From contig NZ_JOAI01000003.1 in NCBI RefSeq assembly GCF_000717715.1, positions 124,001 to 188,000 of the forward strand: 64,000 nucleotides of DNA, in the 5' to 3' direction. The stretch comes from Streptomyces sp. NRRL B-24484. GTDB lineage: Bacteria > Actinomycetota > Actinomycetes > Streptomycetales > Streptomycetaceae. The position numbers were made by a program, and so were the translations under genes. Below the pieces are notes generated by a model, which was not told the DNA's origin, did not search any database, and was given only the letters and a program-made list of their open reading frames with translations. Positions 15,340-23,963 of this stretch are shown here, one piece after another (the first letter of the stretch is position 1; every line of letters begins with the position of its first letter).

Positions 15340-17582
15340 GCGCCGCGGCCGGGGAGGTGGTCACCGACCTGACCGTGAGCGGTATGACCTGCGCCGCCTG
15401 CGTCGGCCGGGTCGAGCGGCGGCTGACCCGGATCGACGGCGTGACGGCGACGGTGAACCTGGTCACCGGCCGCGCGCGGATCGTCCACCCGGCCGGCGTC
15501 GCGCCGGCGGACCTGGTGGCCGCGGTCGGGCGCGCCGGCTACTCCGCCGCGCCCGTCCCCGCCGGCCCGGTCGCGGCCGTACCGGCGGAGCCGGACGACG
15601 GGCGCCTCCGGCCGGCCGTCACCGCCGCCCTCGCGCTCCCGGTGCTGGCGGTGTCGATGCTGCCCGGGCTGCAGTTCCCGGCCTGGCAGTGGGTCTGCTT
15701 CCTGCTCGCCGTCCCGGTGGTGACCTGGGGCGCGTACGGGTTCCACCGGCGGGCGCTGCACCACCTGCGGCAGGCGACGGCGACCATGGACACCCTGGTG
15801 AGCCTGGGTGTGCTGGCCTCCTTCGGCTGGTCGGGCTACGCGCTGTTCCTGGGCGGCGCCGGGGCGGTCGGCATGCGGATGCCGTTCTCGCTCACCGCGG
15901 ACACGGGCGGCGCCGCCCACGTGTACCTGGAGGCGGCGGTCGGCGTGCCGCTGTTCGTGCTGTGCGGCCGCTCCCTGGAGGGACGGGCCCGCCGCCGCGG
16001 CGGGTCGGCGCTGCGGGCGCTCGCCGAGCTCGGCGCCAAGGAGGTGTGCGTCCGCCGGGCGGGCGTCGAACGGCTCGTCTCGGTGCAGGAGTTGATGCCG
16101 GGGACGGAGTTCGTCGTACGGCCCGGCGAGAAGGTGGCCACGGACGGCGTCGTCGTCGAGGGCGGCTCGGCGCTGGACGCGGGCCTGCTCACCGGCGAGA
16201 GCGTGCCGGTCGAGGTCGGCCCGGGCGACCGGGTCACCGGTGCCACCGTCAACGTCGGCGGGGTGCTGGTGGTCCGTGCGACGGCGGTCGGTGCGGACAC
16301 CCGGCTCGCCCGCGTCACCGCACTGGTGACCGAGGCCCAGACCGGCCGGGCGCGGGCGCAGCGGGTCGCCGACGCGGTCGCCGGCGGGTTCGTGCCCTGT
16401 GTGCTGGCGGTGGCCGCCGCCGTGCTGGGCTTCTGGCTCGGTGCCGGTGGCGATCCGCAGGCGGCGGTGACGGCGGCGGTGGCGGTGCTGGTGGTGGCCT
16501 GCCCGTGCGCGCTCGGGCTGGCGACGCCGACGGCGCTGCTGGCGGCGACCGGCCGGGGCGCCGAGCTGGGCGTGCTGGTGCGCGGGCCGGAGGTGCTGGA
16601 GGGTCTGCGCCGGATCGACACGGTGGTGCTCGACAAGACGGGCACCCTGACCACCGGGCGGATGGACCTGCTGGCGGTCACCACGGCGCCCGGGGTCGAC
16701 GAGGCGGAGGTGCTGCGGCTGGCCGGGGCGGTGGAGCACGGCTCGGAGCATCCGGTGGGCCGGGCGGTGGCCGCGGCGGCCCGGCTGCGCGGCCGGGCGG
16801 AACTGCCCGCCGTGGAGGGGTTCGCGGCGACGGCGGGCCTCGGTGTCGGGGGGACGGTCGAGGGCCGGCGGGTGCGGGTCGTCCGGCCCGACCGGGTGTC
16901 CGGCCTCGGGGGCCGCCTGCGCGAGGCGCTGGACCGGGCCGGGTCGGACGGACGGACGGCCGTGGTGGTGGAGCTCGACGGCCGGGCGGCGGCCGTCCTG
17001 GCGGTGGGCGACCGGGTGCGGCCGGGCAGTTGGCGGACGGTGCGCCGGCTGCGCGACCTGGGGCTGGAGCCGGTGCTGCTCACCGGTGACGGGCCGGGCC
17101 CGGCCCGGGCCGTGGCGTCGGAGCTGGGCATCACCGCGGTGCACGCCGCGGCCTCGCCGGAGCGCAAGGCCGAGGTCGTCGCCGACCTGCGGGCGGCCGG
17201 GCGGTGCGTGGCGATGGTCGGCGACGGGGTGAACGACGCGGTGGCGCTGGCCTCGGCCGATCTGGGCGTCGCGCTGGCGGGCGGCACGGACGCGGCGATC
17301 GGCGCGGCGGGGCTGACGCTGGTGCGCGGCGACGTCGAGTCGCTGGTCGTCGCGGTGCGGCTGGCCCGGCGCACCGTGGCGACGATCCGCGCCAACCTGG
17401 TCTGGGCCTTCGGCTACAACGCCGTCCTGCTGCCACTCGCCGCCCTGGGCCTGCTGAATCCCGTGCTGGCGGCGGTCGCGATGTCGGCGAGTTCGCTGCT
17501 GGTGGTCGCCAACAGTCTGCGGCTGCGCGGCTGGCGGCCCTCGCGGGGTGTCTCGCGGAGTGTCTCGCGGGGTGTCCGGTGA
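15336..17582 (+). CDS. copA: Copper-translocating P-type ATPase
   Basis: A 748-residue P1B-ATPase. One N-terminal metal-binding domain has GMTCAACV (C19, C22). Transmembrane segments follow, then actuator-domain LLTGESVPVEVGPGD. The channel motif is CPC (C389-P-C391) in VVACPCALGLATPTA. The phosphorylation site is D433 in DKTGTLT, followed by EHGSEHPVGRA (HP motif) and MVGDGVNDAVALASADLGVA. These are CopA-type Cu(I) exporter hallmarks. The last codons are a 12-bp tandem repeat giving SRGVSRSVSRGV, a low-complexity tail. It overlaps genes on both sides by 4 nt, forming a tight three-gene copper operon. Confidence 0.95.
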   Translation: MSAAAGEVVTDLTVSGMTCAACVGRVERRLTRIDGVTATVNLVTGRARIVHPAGVAPADLVAAVGRAGYSAAPVPAGPVAAVPAEPDDGRLRPAVTAALALPVLAVSMLPGLQFPAWQWVCFLLAVPVVTWGAYGFHRRALHHLRQATATMDTLVSLGVLASFGWSGYALFLGGAGAVGMRMPFSLTADTGGAAHVYLEAAVGVPLFVLCGRSLEGRARRRGGSALRALAELGAKEVCVRRAGVERLVSVQELMPGTEFVVRPGEKVATDGVVVEGGSALDAGLLTGESVPVEVGPGDRVTGATVNVGGVLVVRATAVGADTRLARVTALVTEAQTGRARAQRVADAVAGGFVPCVLAVAAAVLGFWLGAGGDPQAAVTAAVAVLVVACPCALGLATPTALLAATGRGAELGVLVRGPEVLEGLRRIDTVVLDKTGTLTTGRMDLLAVTTAPGVDEAEVLRLAGAVEHGSEHPVGRAVAAAARLRGRAELPAVEGFAATAGLGVGGTVEGRRVRVVRPDRVSGLGGRLREALDRAGSDGRTAVVVELDGRAAAVLAVGDRVRPGSWRTVRRLRDLGLEPVLLTGDGPGPARAVASELGITAVHAAASPERKAEVVADLRAAGRCVAMVGDGVNDAVALASADLGVALAGGTDAAIGAAGLTLVRGDVESLVVAVRLARRTVATIRANLVWAFGYNAVLLPLAALGLLNPVLAAVAMSASSLLVVANSLRLRGWRPSRGVSRSVSRGVR

Positions 17583-18046
17583 GGCGGGCTGCGGCGCTGC
17601 CGCCGGTGGCCGCGGCGACGGCCGTGCTGGTGCTGCTGTTCGGCTGGACGTTCCTCGGCCGGGCGGGGCGCCCGGCGCCGGTCGTCGCCGGGGAGGGCCG
17701 GATCCTGGTGCCGGCGTCGGGTGCGGCGACGGCCGCGTTCTTCGTGCTGCGCAATCCCGGTGATCTGCCGGACGAGCTGACGGGGGCGAGCTGGGGGCCG
17801 GCGGGCCGGGTGGTGCTGAAGCGGCACGTGCACCGGGGGGCGACCGGCAGTTGGGAGCCGGTGGCGGGGCTGGCCGTGCCGGCCCGGTCCGAGGTGCGGA
17901 TGTCCGTGGAGGGGGTGGACCTGCTGGTGGTCCGCCCGCCGGCGCTGCGGGCCGGGGAGCGGGTGGAGTTCACCCTGCACTTCCGCCGCGGCCCGGACGT
18001 GCGGGTCCGGGCCGTGGCGGTGTCGCCGGGCGGCACCGGGGGCTGA
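17579..18046 (+). CDS. PCu(A)C-like periplasmic copper chaperone, divergent
   Basis: A 155-residue protein with an N-terminal signal or anchor (LPPVAAATAVLVLLFGWTFLG). Its cupredoxin-like domain has the PCu(A)C/DUF461 order: ATAAFFVLRNPGDLPDELTG, GRVVLKRHVHRG, WEPVAGLAVPARSEVRMSVEG, then LRAGERVEFTLHFRRG. The family normally uses H(M)x10Mx21HxM to bind Cu(I). Here the first site reads HVH and the second HxM is replaced by VDLLV, so the metal site is altered or relies on other residues. GTG 17579 overlaps the ATPase stop by 4 nt. Copper handling is strongly suggested by context. Confidence 0.75.
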   Translation: MRRAAALPPVAAATAVLVLLFGWTFLGRAGRPAPVVAGEGRILVPASGAATAAFFVLRNPGDLPDELTGASWGPAGRVVLKRHVHRGATGSWEPVAGLAVPARSEVRMSVEGVDLLVVRPPALRAGERVEFTLHFRRGPDVRVRAVAVSPGGTGG

Positions 18047-18088
18047 CCGGCAGCGCGGCGGGCGGGGCGTCCCCGGCCCGGGCCCGCG

Positions 18089-18150
18089 CCGGGGACGGGC
18101 CCGGGCCGGGGACGGGCCCGGGCCGGGGACGGGCCCGGGCCGGGGACGGC
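18089..18150. repeat. 17-bp tandem repeat between convergent genes
   Basis: Three and a half copies of CCGGGGACGGGCCCGGG with exact 17-bp period (starts at 18089, 18106, 18123, 18140). Each unit holds the palindrome GGGCCC or CCCGGG, so the RNA from either strand could fold into alternative stems. It sits between the stops of the copper operon and the convergent secreted-protein gene and may serve as a two-way terminator. Confidence 0.85.
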
Positions 18151-18157
18151 GCCGTGG

Positions 18158-19072
18158 TCAGGGCACCCGGAGGGTGAGGGCCGCGGTGTGCAGGCGGCCG
18201 GCGGTCCGGAACTGCAGGAAGACCCGCCAGTTCCCCGGCTCGGCGAGCATCGCGTAGAAGGTCAGCACCGGTCCGCCGCCGCCCGCGGTGACGGGAGTGA
18301 TCGGGTGCAGGTGGGCCAGCGCCAGGTCGCCCTCGTGGAACGCGCTGAGGTGCGCGTAGCTGCCGAGGTAGGGCTGCAGGTCGCCGACCGGCCTGCCGTC
18401 CGGCCCGGTGACGGTCACGGTGAGCGGGAAGGCCTCCGCGGCGGTCGGCTCGGCCCGGACGGTGAGGGTGTGGCCGTCGACCTCGGCCGTGGCGGAGGCG
18501 GCGGGCAGTTGCGCCGCGCCTCCGGTGCCCGGCACGGTCAGGGTGCTGCCGAGCACGTACTCGGTGCCCTTGTGCGGACCGCTGTTCGGCGTGAACGAGG
18601 TGTACAGGCGCCAGGTGCCCGGGTCCAGCGCGGGCAGGTCGGCCGTCCAGGTGCCGTCGGCCGCCATGGTGGGGTGCAGGTGCTGGTAGCCGGTGAGGTC
18701 GGAGCGGATCGCGTAGAGGTGCATCCGCTGCGTCTGGTTCTCGGCGAAGTCGGTGACCGGCCGGCCGTCGGGCCCGGTGACGGTGAACGGGAGGCTGGTC
18801 GGGGTGGCGGCTGACAGGGTGCCGGTGCGGGGTGCCAGGCGGTAGCCGTCGCGTTCGGAGGCGAGTCCGTCGGTGCCGGCCATGGTGTGGGTGCCGTGCC
18901 GGCCGGCCGCTGCCGGGGACGCCTGCGCACCGCGGCCCGGGCCGGCGGCCGGGGGGTGCTCCGGCGCCGCGGACGAGCCCTGCGCGGCCACTCCGAGCAG
19001 GGCGGTGGCACCGACCGCGAGCGCGAGGGAGCAGGCGAGCAGCGGGCGGTGGCCCTTCCAGGCGGTGGTCAC
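18158..19072 (-). CDS. Secreted His/Met-containing protein beside copper operon
   Basis: A 304-residue exported protein with signal peptide PLLACSLALAVGATALLGVAA. A linker containing RHGTHTMAGTDG follows, then two related beta-sandwich halves. Each has the order TVTGPDGRPV, then HLH (YQHLHPTMAADG; ALAHLHPITPV), then W-R-(L/V)-(Y/F) in GTWRLYTSF and GNWRVFLQF. The duplicated HLHP motif suggests two metal or ligand sites. Start GTG 19072 has AAGGG upstream; longer readings have no signal peptide. Proteins of this shape are frequent next to actinobacterial copper exporters, so a role in extracellular copper binding is inferred. Confidence 0.8.
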   Translation of the reverse strand: MTTAWKGHRPLLACSLALAVGATALLGVAAQGSSAAPEHPPAAGPGRGAQASPAAAGRHGTHTMAGTDGLASERDGYRLAPRTGTLSAATPTSLPFTVTGPDGRPVTDFAENQTQRMHLYAIRSDLTGYQHLHPTMAADGTWTADLPALDPGTWRLYTSFTPNSGPHKGTEYVLGSTLTVPGTGGAAQLPAASATAEVDGHTLTVRAEPTAAEAFPLTVTVTGPDGRPVGDLQPYLGSYAHLSAFHEGDLALAHLHPITPVTAGGGGPVLTFYAMLAEPGNWRVFLQFRTAGRLHTAALTLRVP

Positions 19073-19271
19073 GGCGAGCCCTTCGGTCGTGCGGGTGCGG
19101 GCGGCGGCGCCGCGGGGTTCGGCGGCCGGTGGACCGCGTCGTTCAGGAGATCGCCGGCGGCTGCGCGGATAACCGAAAAGCACGGGGGTTTCGGCTGATC
19201 GTCGGCGGGGATGATGGCGGGGCTGCCGGGCACGGATCGGCCCGGGCGACGGATCCACGGAAGGCTTGTCG

Positions 19272-19475
19272 ATGGCACAGGGCACGGTGAAGTGGTTCAA
19301 CGGTGAGAAGGGCTTCGGCTTCATCGCGCCCGACGAGGGGGGCGCCGACGTGTTCGTCCACTTCAGCGCGATCGTCGGAAGCGGTTACCGGAACCTCGAG
19401 GAGAACCAGCGGGTCGAGTTCGAGGTCTCCCAGGGTCAGCGCGGCCCGCAGGCGGGCAACGTCCGGGCGCTCTGA
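19272..19475 (+). CDS. csp: Cold-shock family RNA chaperone
   Basis: A 67-residue CspA-like protein with RNP1 KGFGFIAP and RNP2 VFVHFSAI, starting [12 protein letters not shown]. It is a single OB fold of normal length that binds single-stranded nucleic acid and melts RNA structure. Start ATG 19272 has GGAAGG upstream; a TTG two codons earlier is unlikely. A perfect 12-bp stem hairpin 60 bp downstream terminates it, so it is monocistronic. Confidence 0.97.
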   Translation: MAQGTVKWFNGEKGFGFIAPDEGGADVFVHFSAIVGSGYRNLEENQRVEFEVSQGQRGPQAGNVRAL

Positions 19476-19535
19476 CCCGGTTGCCGGTCCGGCGGCGCCG
19501 GACCGGCCGGCACCCCCTCCCCGGGAGGCGGGGTC

Positions 19536-19565
19536 GAGGCCGCCACCTGTGCGGGTGGCGGCCTC
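19536..19565 (+). terminator. Intrinsic terminator of cold-shock gene
   Basis: Perfect 12-bp stem: GAGGCCGCCACC (19536-19547) pairs with GGTGGCGGCCTC (19554-19565), loop TGTGCG. No U-tract. Confidence 0.85.
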
Positions 19566-19690
19566 CGTGCGTCCCGGCCCGGCGGTTCCGGGAGCGGCCG
19601 GAGGACCGGCCCCGGCGGTTGCCCGTGCGGGTGCTCCGCGGATCGCCCACGATCGAAGGGGGACCCGTTCGCGGCGGTCGGAGGTGCCCG

Positions 19691-20365
19691 ATGGAACAGC
19701 GGACCGAGGAACACGGGAGCCGGCCGGCCGGCGGCGGCTACTTCGCCGGGTTCGCGCCGTGGATCGTCTTCGACGTGGTGGCGAGCCCGAGCACCTGGGA
19801 GTACGCCTCCCTCGCCGCCCTGGTGACGGCCGTCCTGTTAGGCCGGCCGTCCGCCGGCCGAGGGGGCTGGAAGATCCTGGACGTGGCCGGCATCGCCTTC
19901 TTCGCGGTCATGAGCCTGCTGGCGCTCTTCCTCGGCCGGGACGACCTGGAGTGGCTGGAGACGTACGCCCAGCCGATCTCGTCCGGGGTGCTGGCGGTGG
20001 TGGCGTTCGGCTCGCTGCTGTTCGACCCGTTCACCGCGCAGTACGCGCGCGAGTCGACGCCGCGGCAGTACTGGGACAGCCCGGTGTTCCGGCGGGTCAA
20101 CCGGTTGCTGACGGCGGTGTGGGGGCTGGTGTTCGCCGTGATCGCGGTGCTGGGCGTGGTCGCCGTGCACGTCGAGGGCGGGGACGACTGGCTGAACTGG
20201 GTGATCCCGGTCGCGCTGATCGCGGCGGCGTTCACGTTCAGTTCCCGTTACCCGGACTCGGTCCGTCGCCGGACGGCCGTGGACGGGGCCCGGGCGGGCG
20301 GCGGGGCGACGGCCGGGGCGGGCGTCCGGGACGACCGGGGCGGAGGCCCGGGCCGTCCCGGCTGA
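19691..20365 (+). CDS. Integral membrane protein, unknown function
   Basis: A 224-residue protein with about five to six hydrophobic segments: GYFAGFAPWIVFDVVA, YASLAALVTAVLLG, ILDVAGIAFFAVMSLLALFLG, ISSGVLAVVAFGSLLF, LTAVWGLVFAVIAVLGVVAV and WVIPVALIAAAFTFS. The motif FTAQYARESTPRQYW between segments is conserved in an actinobacterial family without assigned function. The tail is Gly/Ala/Arg-rich. GGAGG lies at good distance from ATG 19691. The next gene is convergent. Confidence 0.8.
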   Translation: MEQRTEEHGSRPAGGGYFAGFAPWIVFDVVASPSTWEYASLAALVTAVLLGRPSAGRGGWKILDVAGIAFFAVMSLLALFLGRDDLEWLETYAQPISSGVLAVVAFGSLLFDPFTAQYARESTPRQYWDSPVFRRVNRLLTAVWGLVFAVIAVLGVVAVHVEGGDDWLNWVIPVALIAAAFTFSSRYPDSVRRRTAVDGARAGGGATAGAGVRDDRGGGPGRPG

Positions 20366-20411
20366 CCCCGCGGTCCGTCGGGTCGCCGCCCGCCCTGCGG
20401 GCCGGCCGCCG

Positions 20412-21785
20412 TCAGAGCCGCTCGGGGACGGGGTTGCCGACGGCCTCGACGGCCCGCCGGAGCGGGACCTTCAGCAGCACGGCGAAGCCGATCACGAAGA
20501 AGACCAGCAGGGAGATGATCGCCGACCGGTAGCTGCCGGTGAGCTGGTACGCGAGGCCGAAGACCAGCGGGCCCATCCAGCTGGTGCCGCGGTCGCTGAT
20601 CTTGTAGAAGCTGAAGTACTCGGCCTCCTTGCCGGCCGGTATCAGGTGGGAGAAGAGCGAGCGGGAGAGCGCCTGGCTGCCGCCGAGGACCAGGCCGATC
20701 ATGCAGGCCAGGGCGAAGAACCAGATCGGCTTGTGGGCGGGCATGACGTAGCCGAGGGCGAGGGTGAACACCCAGGCGACCAGCGAGCCGAGGACCGTCC
20801 GCTTGGCGCCGTACCGGCCCGCGATCCGGCCGAGCAGCAGTGCGCCGCCGATCGCCACGATCTGGACCAGCAGGACGGCGGCGACCAGCGAGGTCTGGTC
20901 CATGCCGAGTTCCTCGCTGCCGTACAGCGAGGCCTGCGAGACGACGGTCTGGATGCCGTCGTTGTAGCAGAGGAAGGCGGCGAGGTAGAGCAGGGTGAGC
21001 GGGTACCGGCGCATGCCGCGCAGGGTGCGGGCGAGTTCGCGCAGGCTGCCGCCGGTCTGCCGGTCGGCCGCGGCGGGGTCGGGGGCCGCGCCGGCCCGGG
21101 AGGGCAGCCGCAGCATCGGGACGATCGTGAACAGCGCCCACCACAGGCCGGCCGAGGCCAGGCAGATCCGCACGGCGGTGCCGGAGGCCAGGCCGAGCGC
21201 GTCGTGTCCCTCGAACAGCGCGAGGTTGGCGATCAGCAGCAGTCCGCCGCCCGCGTAGCCGTAGGCCCAGCCCTTGGAGGAGACGGCGTCCCGCTGGTCG
21301 GGGGTGGCCAGGCGCGGGAGGTAGGCGTAGGAGAGCGCGACCGACACCGCGTACGCGATGTTGGCGACCACCAGGAGGGCGCCGCCGAGCAGGTAGCGGT
21401 CACCACCGAGGAAGAACATCCCCATGGTGGCGGTCGCCCCGACGTAGGCGAAGCCGCACATGAGCTCCTTGTGCCGCCCGGTGCGGTCCGCGACCGTACC
21501 GGTCAGCAGCATCACCGCGACCGACACCAGCACGGAGACGGAGACCGTGTACGGGAAGAACGAGCCCGCGCGGATCGACAGACCGAGCGGGTGCACGTCG
21601 CCGGCCGCGTCCGCGGCGTTCTTGGCGACGGAGGTCAGGTACGGCCCGAGGAACACCGTCAGGACGGTGGCCGAGAAGGCGGCGTTGGCCCAGTCGTTGA
21701 CGTACCAGCCGAACTGCATCCGGCGCAGGGACCGGCTTTCGGTGGGGGTCTCGACGTGGTCCGGCAATTGGGCTGCGGTGCTCAT
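20412..21785 (-). CDS. MFS transporter, Atg22/UMF1-like
   Basis: A 457-residue 12-TM transporter. It opens MQFGWYVNDWANAAFSATVL, the YDWANSAF-like signature of UMF1/Atg22-type MFS proteins. It carries the MFS loop-2 motif GTVADRTGRHKELM and late motifs GLVLGGSQALSRSLFSHLIP and EAEYFSFYKISDRGTSWMGP, where Atg22-like permeases of amino acids or small peptides show strong conservation. ATG 21785 overlaps the upstream GDPD stop by 4 nt. Coupling to a glycerophosphodiester phosphodiesterase suggests uptake or release of its substrate or product, but this is an inference. Confidence 0.9.
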   Translation of the reverse strand: MSTAAQLPDHVETPTESRSLRRMQFGWYVNDWANAAFSATVLTVFLGPYLTSVAKNAADAAGDVHPLGLSIRAGSFFPYTVSVSVLVSVAVMLLTGTVADRTGRHKELMCGFAYVGATATMGMFFLGGDRYLLGGALLVVANIAYAVSVALSYAYLPRLATPDQRDAVSSKGWAYGYAGGGLLLIANLALFEGHDALGLASGTAVRICLASAGLWWALFTIVPMLRLPSRAGAAPDPAAADRQTGGSLRELARTLRGMRRYPLTLLYLAAFLCYNDGIQTVVSQASLYGSEELGMDQTSLVAAVLLVQIVAIGGALLLGRIAGRYGAKRTVLGSLVAWVFTLALGYVMPAHKPIWFFALACMIGLVLGGSQALSRSLFSHLIPAGKEAEYFSFYKISDRGTSWMGPLVFGLAYQLTGSYRSAIISLLVFFVIGFAVLLKVPLRRAVEAVGNPVPERL

Positions 21786-22585
21786 GGGGCTCCTGTCTCC
21801 GTTCCGGTGCCGGCGCTGCCGTCGTTCCAGCAGCCGCGCTCGCCGAGGACGTCCCGCAGGACGTCGATGCGATCGGCCATGATGCCATCCGCGCCGAGGT
21901 CGAGGAGAGCCCCGATCCGCACGGGATCGTCCACCGTCCAGACGTGCACCTGCAGACCGAGGCGGTGGGCCTCGCGGACGAACGCCCGGTCGACGACGCG
22001 CACGCCCCGGTGCCGCTCCGGCACCTGCGCGCACACCCCGGCGAACGGCGCCCCGCTCCCCCGCAGCAGCGGCCCGGCGAGCGAGCGCAGCCGCAGCCGG
22101 GCCACCTCGCGCGGGCCCAGCGAGGTCGCCAGCCGGGGGCCGGCGGCGGCACGGACGGCGGCGAGGCGGCTGTCGGAGAAGCCGCCGACGCAGACCCGGT
22201 CCCAGGCGTCGGTCCGGCGGACCGCCTCGACCAGCGGCGCGACGGCCCGCTCCGCCTTGACGTCGATGTTGAAGCGGGCCCCGGGGAAGGCGTCGAGCAG
22301 GTCCTCCAGCAGCGGCACGGGCTCGGTGCCGCCGATCCGGGCCCTGCTGACGGTGGACCAGGGCAGGTCGGCCACCGCCCCGGTGCGGTCGGTGACCCTG
22401 TCGAGGCGGGAGTCGTGGAAGGCCACCAGGACGCCGTCAGCGGTGGCGTGCACGTCCGTCTCCAGGTAGCGGTACCCGAGGGCGACGGCGGCCTCGAAGG
22501 CGGCGAGCGAGTTCTCCGGGTGGCCGAGGTCGCCGCCGCGGTGCGCGAAGGCGATCGGCCCCGGCTGGTCGAGGAAGGGGTGCAT
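21782..22585 (-). CDS. Glycerophosphodiester phosphodiesterase
   Basis: A 267-residue GDPD of compact bacterial length. Catalytic TIM-barrel motifs are present in order: AFAHRGG (general acid/base His), HPENSLAAF (metal Glu), YRYLETDVHATADG (Glu/Asp metal ligands), VAFHDSRLDRVTD (second catalytic His), then FNIDVKAE and VHVWTVDDP. No signal peptide is seen, so it probably acts in the cytoplasm on glycerophosphodiesters, releasing glycerol-3-phosphate. It is the first gene of a coupled pair with the MFS transporter. A dyad and possible promoter lie 80-110 bp upstream. Confidence 0.93.
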   Translation of the reverse strand: MHPFLDQPGPIAFAHRGGDLGHPENSLAAFEAAVALGYRYLETDVHATADGVLVAFHDSRLDRVTDRTGAVADLPWSTVSRARIGGTEPVPLLEDLLDAFPGARFNIDVKAERAVAPLVEAVRRTDAWDRVCVGGFSDSRLAAVRAAAGPRLATSLGPREVARLRLRSLAGPLLRGSGAPFAGVCAQVPERHRGVRVVDRAFVREAHRLGLQVHVWTVDDPVRIGALLDLGADGIMADRIDVLRDVLGERGCWNDGSAGTGTETGAP

Positions 22586-22664
22586 GCGGTGCTCCGAGGT
22601 GCGGGGAGTGGGCCGTGCGGGCCGGGCGGTGCTGCCCGCTCCGACGGCGCCCCGGACCGCGCGC

Positions 22665-22697
22665 GTTACAGTATGACGTAACCTGTCAAGCAGTAAC
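22665..22697 (-). promoter_or_regulatory. GTTAC/GTAAC repeat cluster before the GDPD gene
   Basis: In an AT-richer patch, GTTAC (22665-22669) faces GTAAC (22678-22682) as a dyad with an 8-bp spacer, and a second GTAAC follows at 22693-22697. On the minus strand TTGACA (22691-22686) overlaps the cluster and could be a -35 element, but no good -10 is spaced 17 bp from it. Likely promoter plus operator; the regulator is unknown. Confidence 0.45.
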
Positions 22698-22755
22698 GTG
22701 CGGTGCGCCGCGGCCGGGCCCGGAGCGGCCCGGCCGCCCCTCCCCCGGGCCCGGC

Positions 22756-23787
22756 TCAGCCCCGGGCGACGGCCCGGCGGGTGCGCCGGGCGAGCCGGTG
22801 CAGGCGCTGGACGGCCACGAAGCGGTCCATCCGATCGGCCAGCGTCAGGCGGTACTTGAGCCACAGCTGCGCGCTCAGCCCGGCCGGGCGCTTGGGGGCG
22901 ATCGCCCGCAGCAGCCGGCTGACGTGCTGCTGGTAGGCCTGGCGGTAGGCCCGGTCGCCGTCCGGGACGGACCAGAAGAACATCGGGATCTCCTCGACCA
23001 GGCAGTTCCGGTCGTAGGCCCGCAGGTGCTCGGCGAACACCGGCTCGGGGCGGCCGAGCAGCCACTCCCGGACGAGCTCCATCGAGCGGACCCGGTCCAC
23101 CAGGCCGCGCGGATCGGTCTTCCGCTGGGTGATCGACAGGTCGCCGTCCTCGCGGACCCGCCAGTGGTAGACCGGATCGGCCAGCACGTCGACCCGCTCG
23201 GCGAGGAAGTGGTGGGGCACGCTGACCGGCGCGTCCTCGTAGAGGATGCCCTCGGGGTAGAGGATGCCGGCGACGTCGAAGAACGAGCGCCGGTACACCT
23301 TGTTCCAGGCGGTGCGGTCGGTGACCAGGGCCGGCAGTTCGCTGACGTGGGTGCGCAGCCGGGTCTCGCGGAACGGGCGGCGGTGGGCGTGCGACGGCGT
23401 GAGGCCGTCGCGCCGCAGCCGCAGCGCGTTGCCGGCGGCGAAGTCGGACCCGGTCTCGTCCAGCGTACGGATCATCAGCTGGTAGGCGTGCGGCGGCAGG
23501 GTGTCGTCGCTGTCGACGAACGACAGGTACTCGGTGTCGGGGGCGAGGTGGCGCCAGCCGGTGTTGCGGGCGGCGCCGAGGCCCTTGTTCTCCTGCCGGA
23601 CCAGCCGGAACCGGGGGTCCGCGGCGGCGTACGCCTCCGCGATGGCGGGTCCGCCGTCGGTCGAGCCGTCGTCGACCATGACGCATTCGAAGTCCTCGAA
23701 GGTCTGCGCCGCGATCGAGTCGAGGCACTCCTGGAGGTAGCGCTCGACGTTGTAGACGGGGACGACGACGGAGAGGCGCGGGGCCAT
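22756..23787 (-). CDS. Family 2 glycosyltransferase
   Basis: A 343-residue GT-A fold enzyme. It opens LSVVVPVYNVERYLQECLDS, then CVMVDDGSTDGGP (nucleotide-sugar binding), NKGLGAARNTGW and the DxD metal site LSFVDSDDTLPP. The C-terminal part (VYHWRVREDGDLSITQRKTD) resembles CDP-glycerol/teichoic-type or capsule GT2 enzymes that carry extra tails. It has no membrane segment. It is monocistronic on the minus strand, with no other sugar-polymer genes nearby, so acceptor and donor are unknown. Confidence 0.9.
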   Translation of the reverse strand: MAPRLSVVVPVYNVERYLQECLDSIAAQTFEDFECVMVDDGSTDGGPAIAEAYAAADPRFRLVRQENKGLGAARNTGWRHLAPDTEYLSFVDSDDTLPPHAYQLMIRTLDETGSDFAAGNALRLRRDGLTPSHAHRRPFRETRLRTHVSELPALVTDRTAWNKVYRRSFFDVAGILYPEGILYEDAPVSVPHHFLAERVDVLADPVYHWRVREDGDLSITQRKTDPRGLVDRVRSMELVREWLLGRPEPVFAEHLRAYDRNCLVEEIPMFFWSVPDGDRAYRQAYQQHVSRLLRAIAPKRPAGLSAQLWLKYRLTLADRMDRFVAVQRLHRLARRTRRAVARG

Positions 23788-23963
23788 CCAGCGGCCTTTC
23801 GCTCGGGGGCGGCGGCGCCGTGGGGCGCCGATCGCCGATCACCGGGGGTGGCGGATCGCCACCTGTAGCGGCCCGAGCGTAGGGAATGCACACGACGGTC
23901 GGATGAACGGGGGGTAGGCCCCGGGTGTGCGGCAGGGTGCAGCGGCCCGGCCCCTGCCCGGTC

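Noticed and set aside
14004..17144. 1046-codon minus-strand open frame
   Set aside because: It is antisense to the LysR and copper ATPase genes, whose plus-strand products have all family motifs. The minus reading is His/Arg/Gln/Gly-rich noise.
18089..18150. Possible CRISPR array
   Set aside because: The 17-bp units are contiguous with no spacers and no cas genes occur in the window.
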